DNA from: Gammaproteobacteria bacterium | GTDB taxonomy: Bacteria; Pseudomonadota; Gammaproteobacteria; Pseudomonadales; Azotimanducaceae | Direction of reading: 5' to 3' | Length of the DNA: 64,000 nt | Assembly (NCBI GenBank): GCA_009846005.1 | Contig: VXYL01000091.1 | Span: 1 to 64,000, forward strand | Shown: positions 57,033 through 64,000 of the stretch, one piece after another | Numbering within the stretch: the first letter of the stretch is position 1 | How the letters are laid out: each line of letters begins with the position of its first letter | Program-made: the position numbers and the translations under genes | Notes under the pieces: generated by a model | Databases searched by the model: none | Told to the model about the DNA's origin: nothing | The model's input: only the letters and a program-made list of their open reading frames with translations

Positions 57033-57060
57033 ATTTAACATAATATACATTATGCGAAGT
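57033..57060 (-). other. dif: Chromosome dimer resolution site dif (XerCD target)
   Basis: Read on the minus strand, the 28 bases are ACTTCGCATAA (XerC arm), TGTATA (central hexamer) and TTATGTTAAAT (XerD arm). Compared with the E. coli dif arms GGTGCGCATAA and TTATGTTAAAT with TGTATA between, 25 of 28 bases agree. All three differences are in the outer part of the XerC arm, where dif sites vary. The site is an AT-rich island in GC-rich DNA, lies between genes, and FtsK-orienting motifs on both sides point toward it. This marks the replication terminus. Confidence 0.93.
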
Positions 57061-57064
57061 TATC

Positions 57065-57088
57065 GGCCGGCCTGGTGCTTTGCCGGCC
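57065..57088. terminator. Inverted repeat next to dif
   Basis: GGCCGGC and GCCGGCC form a 7-bp stem with a 10-base loop, 4 bases from dif and 54 bases after the gspM stop. No T-run follows. It may terminate the gsp operon before the recombination site, or simply be a local palindrome. Confidence 0.35.
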
Positions 57089-57239
57089 CGAGTCAGGAAT
57101 CGCGTACTCTCCGCGACCTCCTCCTGTAGCAAAGGAATGTTCTACAACCAACGGAAATGGAAGGAAAAACCTTGTCCTGCGCGCGACGTTGACGCGCCCG
57201 CGACAGACACCCGCGGGCTGGCGAGATGGGACAGGTCCC

Positions 57240-58844
57240 CTACGTGAGCAACGCCTTGCCGACGACCTTGAGGGCGAGGGTCTCTTCCGTTCCCTCGAAG
57301 ATCGACAGCACCCGGGCGTCCACGAAATACCGGCTTACGTCGGTTTCCTCGGCGTACCCCATGCCGCCGTGGATCTGCATGGCCTCCCGCGTGATCCATT
57401 CCGCGGCCTTGCAGGCGATGAGCTTCACCAGGCTTGCCTCCAACTGGCCGTTGCCCGCGTCCATGGTCCTTGCTACCGCGTACGAGAATTGCCGGCAGGC
57501 AGTTATCGTTGCCGCCATCCGGGCCAGTTTCTGCAGGGTCAGCGGGTAGTCAGCGACGGGGCGGTCGAACACCAGACGCTGCTCGGCGTACTCGAGCGCC
57601 CGGTCGAACGCCGCCCGCATCAACCCGCAAGCCCGGGCGGCCGTCTGCAGCCGCCCGCCCGCGAATCCGCTCATCGTGTAGTAGAACCCCCGACCGCGAC
57701 CTTCGGCCTCGCCCACCAGCGCGTGTGCGGGAACGACGAAACCGTCGAAGAACAGTTCGAAGGAGTGCATGCCCCTGTAGCCGATCGTGGGGATGGCACG
57801 ACCGGTCAAGCGACCGCCCATGGGACTGTCGACGCTGAACGACTGGGCGCGGCTCGGGGGCTTTTCGACGACGAAGAGGGACAGGCCCCGGTGTGGCGGC
57901 GAGGCGTCCGGTTCGGTTCGTGCCAATACCAGGATGGCGCCGGCCCTGCCCGCGAAGGTGCACCAGGTCTTGCCGCCGTTCAGGGTCCACGCCCACTGGC
58001 CGTCGACCTCGATGGGTGACGCCCGTAGTGCAACGGTTGCGACGTCCGAACCCGTACCGGGCTCGGTGACCGAGATTGCGACCAGCGGTTCGCCGGCGGC
58101 TATCCCGGGCAACCAGCGTGCCTTCTGGGCGTCGGTTCCGCCGTCTAGTACGGCGCGTGCCATGATCTCGGGCCGGGTGATTAGACTTCCCGCGGCGCCC
58201 AGCGATCCCAGGGACAGTTCCTCGGTCACGACCACCATGCCCAGGCTGTCCTCGTGGTCGTCGGGCTTCAGGCCGCCGTAACGGGCGGGTACCGACAGAC
58301 CGAAACACCCGAGTTCCCGCAGGCCATCGATGATGACGTCGGGGATCATCTGATCTCGGCGGTGGATATCCTCGGCCAATGGAACGACTCTGTCCGCTGC
58401 GAATTGGCGGAACGTGTCCCGAATCAACGCCTTTTCGTCACCTAGGTGGTCAACCGGTGGCCTGCCTTGGCGCCGCCGGATGGTCTCGCCAATTGCCACG
58501 AGGTTGGATGGAGCGAGATGTTCCTCGATGAACTGACGTGATCCGCCGTCGAAGTCCCCGGGGCGCAGGCCGAATGCGGATGGCCTCGTCTGCAATCGAC
58601 CGCGCACCGCAGCGAGCGCGTCGGCCGTGAACAGGTTTGCCAACGAACGTTTGAATGGAGCCTCGTCGGAAGGCGCGGGATGATCGGCATAGTCGAGCGC
58701 GGCGTGTGCGGCGTGGAGTTCGGCCGTCGACAGGGCGAGGTCGTAGACCTCCATCTGGACCTCGTCCACGTCCCGGCCGGCGAGATGCGCCCTCCCCCGC
58801 TTGATCAACGCCGAGGTCTCCTCAATGGCTTGTCGTGCGTCCAC
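57240..58844 (-). CDS. Acyl-CoA dehydrogenase family protein with N-terminal extension
   Basis: FAD enzyme that would oxidise an acyl-CoA and hand electrons to ETF. The core, about residues 135-534, shows ISVTEPGTGSDVATVALRAS, WTLNGGKTWCTFAGRA, EAMQIHGGMGYAEETDVSRY and the catalytic-Glu region SIFEGTEET. Residues 1-130 are an extra helical domain not found in the common 380-residue enzymes, with DEVQMEVYDLALSTAELHAA and FIEEHLAPSNLVAIGETIRR. The substrate is unknown. It is divergent from the SMP-30 gene and is the only leftward gene right of dif. Confidence 0.9.
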   Translation of the reverse strand: MDARQAIEETSALIKRGRAHLAGRDVDEVQMEVYDLALSTAELHAAHAALDYADHPAPSDEAPFKRSLANLFTADALAAVRGRLQTRPSAFGLRPGDFDGGSRQFIEEHLAPSNLVAIGETIRRRQGRPPVDHLGDEKALIRDTFRQFAADRVVPLAEDIHRRDQMIPDVIIDGLRELGCFGLSVPARYGGLKPDDHEDSLGMVVVTEELSLGSLGAAGSLITRPEIMARAVLDGGTDAQKARWLPGIAAGEPLVAISVTEPGTGSDVATVALRASPIEVDGQWAWTLNGGKTWCTFAGRAGAILVLARTEPDASPPHRGLSLFVVEKPPSRAQSFSVDSPMGGRLTGRAIPTIGYRGMHSFELFFDGFVVPAHALVGEAEGRGRGFYYTMSGFAGGRLQTAARACGLMRAAFDRALEYAEQRLVFDRPVADYPLTLQKLARMAATITACRQFSYAVARTMDAGNGQLEASLVKLIACKAAEWITREAMQIHGGMGYAEETDVSRYFVDARVLSIFEGTEETLALKVVGKALLT

Positions 58845-58932
58845 TGGTCCAAATCGCGGTGCGACGGCTAGATTCTATCGGACGCCAGTCGCCGCGACGG
58901 GCCTCCGCGCGCCTTGGGCGCGGCGTCTGGCC

Positions 58933-58961
58933 TTGTCCGCTATTAGGTGGGTATTTCTTAT
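58933..58961 (+). promoter_or_regulatory. Candidate promoter of the SMP-30/tct gene group
   Basis: TTGTCC (58933-58938), a 17-base spacer and TCTTAT (58956-58961) each match consensus at 4 of 6 positions, about 52 bases before the SMP-30 ATG, in a locally AT-rich stretch. Confidence 0.35.
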
Positions 58962-59013
58962 GCTGTAATGATCCTATTGGTTCCCGCTCCGTCCATACCG
59001 GAGGAACTGCGCA

Positions 59014-59928
59014 ATGGAAGTTGTCACAACCGGGCTCCTATTCCCCGAAGGACCCGTCGCCATGCCCGACGGATCCGTTCTCGTGGTCGAGATCGCCCGC
59101 GGCACGCTGTCAAGGGTGCTGCCGGACGGCCGCGTCGAAGTCGTTGCGGAACCGGGCGGTGGTCCCAACGGTGCGGCGATCGGACCCGACGGCAAATGCT
59201 ACATCTGCAACAACGGCGGTTTCGAATGGACCGAACGCCGCGGGCGGATCTACCCCGGCGACCAGGCGAACGACTACCGCACGGGCCGAATCGAACGGAT
59301 CGACCTCGACACCGGTGCCGTCGAGGTGCTCTACGAGGCCGCCGGCGGCGTGCGTCTGCGGGGTCCCAACGACCTCGTCTTCGACGCCAGCGGCGGGTTC
59401 TGGTTCACGGATCACGGCAAGACCCGGCCGCGCCAAAGGGATCGAACCGGCGTGTTCTATGCGAAGGCCGACGGGACGTCCATCGAGGAGGTCATATTCC
59501 CGTTGGAGGCCCCGAACGGCATTGGCCTCTCGCCCGCCGAGGACGAACTCTACGTCGCCGAAACGCCCACGGGGCGGCTCTGGGCATTTCCGCTGGCGGC
59601 GCCAGGCCGGTTGTTGGGCGAACGGGCGGACCGGCCCGACGGCGGTCGCCTAGTGCGCGGTCGAGAAGGCTATTTCCTGTTCGACTCCTTGGCGGTGGAT
59701 GCCGCAGGGAACGTATGCGTGGCCACCATCATCGACGGCGGCATTACGGTGCTATCCCCGACGGGTCGCCAGCCGGGATTCGTGCCGATGCCGGACCGGA
59801 TCACGACGAACATCTGCTTCGGCGGCGAGGGCCTTCGCACGGCCTATGTGACCCTCTCCTCCACCGGTCAACTGGTTTCGATTCCGTGGGAGACGCCGGG
59901 TTTGCCCTTGAATTTCCTGAACAAATAG
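59014..59928 (+). CDS. SMP-30/gluconolactonase-like protein
   Basis: Six-bladed beta-propeller of the SMP-30/gluconolactonase/LRE family, usually a metal-dependent lactonase. The 304-residue protein begins with the typical LLFPEGPVAMPDGSVLVVEI, where the Glu is a predicted metal ligand. It continues with GGGPNGAAIGPDGKCYICNN, GPNDLVFDASGGFWFTDHG, APNGIGLSPAEDELYVAET and SLAVDAAGNVCVATI, which carry the Asn/Asp ligands. GGAGGA precedes the ATG. It is followed after 4 bases by a tricarboxylate-transporter gene, so the two probably act on one imported organic acid or lactone. Confidence 0.88.
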   Translation: MEVVTTGLLFPEGPVAMPDGSVLVVEIARGTLSRVLPDGRVEVVAEPGGGPNGAAIGPDGKCYICNNGGFEWTERRGRIYPGDQANDYRTGRIERIDLDTGAVEVLYEAAGGVRLRGPNDLVFDASGGFWFTDHGKTRPRQRDRTGVFYAKADGTSIEEVIFPLEAPNGIGLSPAEDELYVAETPTGRLWAFPLAAPGRLLGERADRPDGGRLVRGREGYFLFDSLAVDAAGNVCVATIIDGGITVLSPTGRQPGFVPMPDRITTNICFGGEGLRTAYVTLSSTGQLVSIPWETPGLPLNFLNK

Positions 59929-59932
59929 CGCG

Positions 59933-60901
59933 ATGCCAACGCGAACGTGGATGCGATTCGCGCCTTGGCTGGCAATCGCGGCCTGCACGGCAACCGCGTC
60001 CGAACGACTGCATGTCGTGATACCCGCCGGGCCCGGCGGTGGTCTTGATGGCACGGCCCGCGCGGTTGGACGGGCGCTGGTGGAACTCGACCTCGTCGAG
60101 CGGGTGTCGTTCGAAAACGTCTCCGGGGGCGGCGGCGGCCGCGCAATGGCCTATTTTCTCGACAACGCTGATCGGTTCGAGACGCCGCTCCTGGTGAATT
60201 CGACGCCGTTGCTGGTCCGCAGTCTGCAAGGCCTTTTCCCTTACAGTTTCCGGGACTTGACTCCCGTGGCCGGGGTGGTCGCCGACTATGGCGTATTGGC
60301 GGTTCGGGCCGATGATCCGAGAACGACCTGGGAGGCTGTGGCGGCGGAACTCCGCCGGGATCCGCGCGCCTTCGCCGTGGGCGGCGGCTCAGCACGGGGC
60401 AGTCTTGACCACATCGTACTCGCGATGGCGCTCCGCCTCGTGGAGGTCGACCCTCGGGCGGTGCGCTACCTTCCCTACGACGGTGGCGGCAAGGCCATGC
60501 TCGCGTTGCTCGGCGGCGAGGTCGACGTGCTGTCCTCGGGCCTCGGCGAGACCATGGCATTCATCGAGGCCGGCGAGGTCAGGGTGTTGGCCGTCACCGC
60601 TCCGGAGCGGGTTGGCGCGATCGCCGAAGCGCCCACATTCAAGGAGTTGGGCTACCCGCTCGTGTTCGCCAATTGGCGGGGACTGTTCGGGCCTCCGGGG
60701 ATGCCGGCCGAGACGCTTGCAGGACACCTGCACCGGCTTGCGAATATGAAGGAATCAGCGCACTGGCAGGCCACTCTCGAACGCCGCGGCTGGGCCTCGT
60801 TGAACGCCGAGGGTGCTTCGTTCGTTGCCCATCTCGAGGCCCAGGAGCGGCAACTCAAGGAGGTCATGATCGACATCGGCTTCGTGCGGCCCGACGAGTG
60901 A
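59933..60901 (+). CDS. Tripartite tricarboxylate transporter substrate-binding protein (TctC family)
   Basis: Periplasmic binding protein of a TTT-type uptake system. The 322-residue precursor has a signal peptide (about 1-23). The Bug/TctC fold pattern follows: LHVVIPAGPGGGLDGTARAV, VSFENVSGGGGGRAMAYFL, PYSFRDLTPVAGVVADYGVL, RYLPYDGGGKAMLALLGGEV and a C-terminal APTFKELGYPLVFANWRGLF. It starts 4 bases after the SMP-30 stop and overlaps the next gene by 4 bases. Ligand unknown, probably a carboxylate. Confidence 0.9.
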   Translation: MPTRTWMRFAPWLAIAACTATASERLHVVIPAGPGGGLDGTARAVGRALVELDLVERVSFENVSGGGGGRAMAYFLDNADRFETPLLVNSTPLLVRSLQGLFPYSFRDLTPVAGVVADYGVLAVRADDPRTTWEAVAAELRRDPRAFAVGGGSARGSLDHIVLAMALRLVEVDPRAVRYLPYDGGGKAMLALLGGEVDVLSSGLGETMAFIEAGEVRVLAVTAPERVGAIAEAPTFKELGYPLVFANWRGLFGPPGMPAETLAGHLHRLANMKESAHWQATLERRGWASLNAEGASFVAHLEAQERQLKEVMIDIGFVRPDE

Positions 60902-61344
60902 CGCGGCTCGCACCGCTATGCCTCGCGGCCTTCGCCGTGACGTACCTCTGGCACACCTTCACCATTCCCCTCGACCCCTTCTCGGCGGCGGAAGCGATCA
61001 ACGCGCGCACCCTGCCCCTGATCTTTGGTGTGGCGTTGTTGGCGGTCTCGCTTGGGCTCGCGGCCCGGCCGTCGACGCCGGAGGCCGAGGCGGCGGAGAT
61101 TCCGTTGCAGCGTTGGCGGGTCCTGGCGTGGCACGCGGTCGCGATCATCGGCTTCGGGGTGTTGATTCCCTGGGCCGGGCTGTGGATTTCCTTGGCCGCG
61201 CTGTTGGTTGCCGGCTTGCTCATTGCCGGCGAACGCCGAGCCTGGATACTTGCAGGAGCGCCGCTCGTCACCGCGGGATTGGCGTGGTTGCTGATCGGTG
61301 TCGTGCTCGGTGTCTACATCGATCCCGGACGCTGGTTCTCCTAA
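60898..61344 (+). CDS. Tripartite tricarboxylate transporter small membrane subunit (TctB family)
   Basis: A 148-residue membrane protein with about four helices, including ALLVAGLLIAGERRAWILAG and APLVTAGLAWLLIGVVLGVY. It ends YIDPGRWFS as TctB proteins often do (usual tail ..LP.GPL/W). The GTG at 60898 overlaps the TctC stop (GTGA). The frame is open upstream only as a shadow. Size, topology and position between tctC and tctA support the call; sequence identity in this family is low. Confidence 0.85.
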   Translation: MTRLAPLCLAAFAVTYLWHTFTIPLDPFSAAEAINARTLPLIFGVALLAVSLGLAARPSTPEAEAAEIPLQRWRVLAWHAVAIIGFGVLIPWAGLWISLAALLVAGLLIAGERRAWILAGAPLVTAGLAWLLIGVVLGVYIDPGRWFS

Positions 61345-61347
61345 CCG

Positions 61348-62838
61348 ATGGGGGAAGGAATCGCGACCGGATTGGCCACGGCTTTCCAGCCCGCCAACCT
61401 CGCTTGGGTCGTCGGCGGGTGTCTGGCAGGGACCTTTATCGGGATGATGCCGGGGCTGGGTCCGATCACCGCGATCGCGCTGATGATCCCGGTGAGCTAT
61501 TCGCTGGATCCGGCCGCCGGCCTCATCATGATGGCAGGCGTCTACTACGGGGCCGTGTTCGGGGGCTCCACCTCGTCGATCTTGATCAATGCGCCTGGCG
61601 TCGCATCGACCGTCGCGACGTCGTTCGACGGCTACCCGATGGCGCGGCGCGGCCAGGCCGGACGGGCGCTGGCGCTCGCCGCTTACGCGTCCTTTGCCGG
61701 AGGGACCGTGGGTGCCGTCGCGCTGCTCCTGTTCGCCCCTACCCTTGCCTTGCTGGCAACGGAGTTCCAGTCTCCCGAGTACACGCTGACCCTGGTATTC
61801 GCGCTATCGTCCATCGCCGCCTTCGCAGAACGCGGGCAGGTTCTCAGATCATTGGCCGCGGCGCTCGTAGGTCTCATGCTCGGCACCGTGGGCACGGATC
61901 AGTCGGCCGGTGTGCAGCGCTTCACGTTCGGCCGCTTGGATCTCGCGGACGGTCTCAGTTTCGTCCTCGTCGCGATGGCGACATTCGCCTTGGCGGAGGC
62001 GTTCCGTATGGTCGTCGCGGGTGGTTCGGAACCTCCCCGGTCGGGACTTCCCCACGCCCGGCTCCACCCCGGCGATGGCAAGGCGGTCGTTCCCACGGTG
62101 GCGCGTAGTTCCGGCCTCGGCTTCCTGGTTGGCGTGTTACCGGGCGCCGGTGCGACGCTGGCAAGCTTTTTCGCCTACGAGGTCCAAAAACGCTTCCGGC
62201 GCCATGACGAGGCCGATGCCGCGCGGGGCATCGCGGCCCCGGAGGCCGCGAACAACGCTGCCTGCACGGGATCCTTCGTGCCCTTGCTGACCCTTGGGAT
62301 TCCCGGGTCGGGCACCACCGCGGTACTGCTTGGGGTGATGCTGAGCTACGGCGTGCAGCCAGGTCCACGGCTCCTTGAAGTCGAGCCCGCGATGTTCTGG
62401 GGCGTAATCGTATCCATGTACATCGGCAATCTGGTCCTACTTGGCCTCAACCTGCCGCTGATTCCCTACCTGTCGCGGATCATCTATCTGCGCCGCCGCG
62501 TGCTGGTGCCGTGCGTGATCGCCTTTTCCCTGCTGGGCGTCTATCTGACCTCCCTCAACAGCTTTGATGTATACCTGATGCTGGCCTTTGCTCTGGCCGG
62601 GTTGGCCTTGCGTCTGGCGGGATTCCCGCTCGCCCCCCTGCTTCTCGGGTTCATCCTGAGCGGCATGCTCGAGGAGAACCTACGTCGTACGGTCATGTTG
62701 GCCGATGGCTCGCTGGGTCTCCTCCTCACGCGTCCGGTGAGCCTCGTTCTGCTGGTGCTGTGCGTGGCCATTTGGGCTGCTCCGTTGCTACGCATGGCTC
62801 GCGAACGGCGCCGCAAGCAGGACCATTACGCTGCATAA
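61348..62838 (+). CDS. Tripartite tricarboxylate transporter large permease (TctA family)
   Basis: Main permease of the TTT system, 496 residues with 10-12 helices. The family signatures are present: GTFIGMMPGLGPITAIALMI, MMAGVYYGAVFGGSTSSILI, FDGYPMARRGQAGRAL, GFLVGVLPGAGATLASFFAY, APEAANNAACTGSFVPLLTL and GIPGSGTTAVLLGVMLSYGV. It begins 4 bases after tctB. A complete C-B-A set in one operon indicates a functional importer, probably sodium or proton coupled. Confidence 0.95.
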   Translation: MGEGIATGLATAFQPANLAWVVGGCLAGTFIGMMPGLGPITAIALMIPVSYSLDPAAGLIMMAGVYYGAVFGGSTSSILINAPGVASTVATSFDGYPMARRGQAGRALALAAYASFAGGTVGAVALLLFAPTLALLATEFQSPEYTLTLVFALSSIAAFAERGQVLRSLAAALVGLMLGTVGTDQSAGVQRFTFGRLDLADGLSFVLVAMATFALAEAFRMVVAGGSEPPRSGLPHARLHPGDGKAVVPTVARSSGLGFLVGVLPGAGATLASFFAYEVQKRFRRHDEADAARGIAAPEAANNAACTGSFVPLLTLGIPGSGTTAVLLGVMLSYGVQPGPRLLEVEPAMFWGVIVSMYIGNLVLLGLNLPLIPYLSRIIYLRRRVLVPCVIAFSLLGVYLTSLNSFDVYLMLAFALAGLALRLAGFPLAPLLLGFILSGMLEENLRRTVMLADGSLGLLLTRPVSLVLLVLCVAIWAAPLLRMARERRRKQDHYAA

Positions 62839-63024
62839 TTGCGCGCTTTCGCATGACGTGTGGAAACAGCGTGCCGCATCGTGAACGCGTGAATGTTGGT
62901 CGTCCGATCTCGTGCGGAAACCTACGTCCGTGCTCATGTCGGCGGCACGTCCCGCCCTAGCCGGTGGCTCTCGCGAGTCCGACCAATTGGGCAGTTCAAC
63001 GCAATTCTGACAAAGGACAACAGC

Positions 63025-64000
63025 ATGACCATCCTGCAAGGCCTTCGGGTGCTCGACTTCGGTCGCTACATCGCCGGTCCCTTCTGCGGCGCCCTGCTTG
63101 GCGACCTGGGCGCCGACGTGATTCGAATCGAGAAGGTGGACGGCAGCGAGGACCGCTACACCGCGCCCGTTACGGACGACAACCAGGGCAGCGGGTTCAT
63201 GGCGCTGAACCGCAACAAGCGGGGCATGACATTGAATCCGCGCAAACCCGGGGGTCAGGACATCCTCCGTCGGCTGGTCGCGACCGCCGATGTCGTGATC
63301 GCCAACCTGCCCCCGGACACGCTTGAATCGATGGGTCTTGACTACGCCAGTCTGGCCGCAGTGAAGCCGGACATCATCCTCACGACCACGACGGCGTTTG
63401 GCGTCGGTGGTCCCTACGGCAACCGCGTCGGCTTCGACGGTGTCGCCCAGGCCATGTCGGGCAACATGTATCTCACCGGCTACGAAGACGAGCCGATGCG
63501 CAACTATTTCCCGTACGTGGACTACACGACGGCGTCCCTGAACACGATGGCCACGCTCGCGGCCATCATCCACCGCATGAACACCGGCGAAGGTCAGCAC
63601 GTGCAAGGCTGCCTTCTGGCTTCGGCGCTCACCGTCGCCAATGGCACGCTGATCGAGCAATCCATTCTCGACAACAACCGCGTGGCGACGGGTAACCGGG
63701 GACAAACCGCAGCGCCGATCGACGTGTTCCGGACCACCGACGGCTGGATCCTGGTGCAGGTGGTCGGCAACCCGCTGTTCGAGCGCTGGGCGAAGCTCAT
63801 GGGCGAGGCGCATTGGCTGACCGACCCGCGGTACGCAACGGACGAAGCCCGGGGCGACAATGCCGTGGATATCAGCGAGCGGATGAGCCGGTGGACCGCC
63901 GAGCGGTCAACTGCCGAGGCCATGGCCCTGCTCGCCGATGCCCGGATAGCCTGCGGCGAGGTTCTGACGCCGGCCGAAGCGCTCGTCAACGAGCAGGTCG
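63025..64000 (+). CDS. Class III CoA-transferase (CaiB/BaiF family), 3' end outside the window
   Basis: Transfers CoA between carboxylic acids. The 325 visible residues show LRVLDFGRYIAGPFCGALLG, LGADVIRIEKVDG, FMALNRNKRGMTL, DVVIANLPPDTLESMGLDY, FDGVAQAMSGNMYLTG, and the catalytic Asp166 in PYVDYTTAS. AAAGGACA precedes the ATG. Family members run to about 380-410 residues, so perhaps 60-80 are missing. It lies 186 bases beyond the tct permease and may activate the acid that system imports. Confidence 0.92.
   Translation, partial: MTILQGLRVLDFGRYIAGPFCGALLGDLGADVIRIEKVDGSEDRYTAPVTDDNQGSGFMALNRNKRGMTLNPRKPGGQDILRRLVATADVVIANLPPDTLESMGLDYASLAAVKPDIILTTTTAFGVGGPYGNRVGFDGVAQAMSGNMYLTGYEDEPMRNYFPYVDYTTASLNTMATLAAIIHRMNTGEGQHVQGCLLASALTVANGTLIEQSILDNNRVATGNRGQTAAPIDVFRTTDGWILVQVVGNPLFERWAKLMGEAHWLTDPRYATDEARGDNAVDISERMSRWTAERSTAEAMALLADARIACGEVLTPAEALVNEQV

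Noticed and set aside
57033-57063. Similarity to a phage P1 loxP half-site (TATGCGAAGTTAT on the right side)
   Set aside because: Only one arm resembles loxP. The opposite arm and hexamer match dif, which explains the whole 28-mer.
57172-57239. Short inverted repeats after the acyl-CoA dehydrogenase (GGGAC AG GTCCC and others)
   Set aside because: Stems of about 5 bp without T-runs are expected by chance in DNA this GC-rich.

Overview
The window is about 64 kb of GC-rich chromosome, most likely from an uncultured or little-studied gammaproteobacterium. The evidence is gene content and order. A tRNA Pro-Arg-His cluster followed by tig, clpP, clpX, lon, hupB and ppiD, and then mltD, a methyltransferase, rnhA and dnaQ, is the arrangement I know from Pseudomonas-like genomes. 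LolCDE, NhaB, the 67K-type SppA and ETF/ETF-QO also fit a Gram-negative gammaproteobacterium. Species cannot be named from the sequence. I found no phage, insertion sequence, integrase or CRISPR array.

Layout. 1-4.6 kb: the tail of an unknown gene, apbE and lolCDE. 4.6-10.3 kb: a DUF2062 membrane protein, comEC and clpB with a heat-shock-type promoter. 10.3-19.3 kb: three tRNAs and the protein quality-control block tig-clpP-clpX-lon-hupB-ppiD. 19.4-25.6 kb: mltD, methyltransferase, rnhA, dnaQ, nhaB, nudC. 25.6-29.5 kb: an SCP2-like protein and a tightly overlapped DUF1214-sulfotransferase-SDR operon. 29.7-37.5 kb: a MoaD/ThiS-like protein, ugd with a zinc-peptidase/TPR protein, glutathione reductase, alkaline phosphatase and a sodium/alanine symporter. 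37.5-43.4 kb: sppA, a murF-type ligase far from any mur cluster, moaA, DUF1285 and two tandem lipoproteins. 43.4-49.1 kb: ETF-QO, an MDR dehydrogenase, etfBA and pyrB. 49.2-57.0 kb: a compact type II secretion operon gspEFGHIJKLM without gspC or gspD. 57.2-64 kb: an acyl-CoA dehydrogenase, an SMP-30 protein, a complete tripartite tricarboxylate transporter and the start of a class III CoA-transferase.

The most notable feature is non-coding. Between gspM and the acyl-CoA dehydrogenase, at 57033-57060, lies a 28-bp sequence matching the E. coli chromosome-dimer resolution site dif at 25 of 28 positions, including the whole XerD arm and central hexamer. In a manual scan, FtsK-orienting motifs (GGGNAGGG) left of it are on the + strand 11 times and on the - strand once; right of it all three are on the - strand. 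The window therefore spans the replication terminus. Most genes left of dif run with the incoming fork, whereas five of the six genes to its right run against the opposite fork.

Functionally the window is mostly housekeeping: envelope biogenesis (Lol, MltD, MurF, SppA, DUF2062), protein quality control, replication fidelity (RnhA, DnaQ), secretion, and fatty-acid or carboxylate metabolism feeding electrons to quinone through ETF and ETF-QO. Lineage-specific novelties are modest: CTTGT-loop palindromes, extra domains in trigger factor and the AGCS symporter, paired small lipoproteins, and a gluzincin-TPR protein coupled to ugd.
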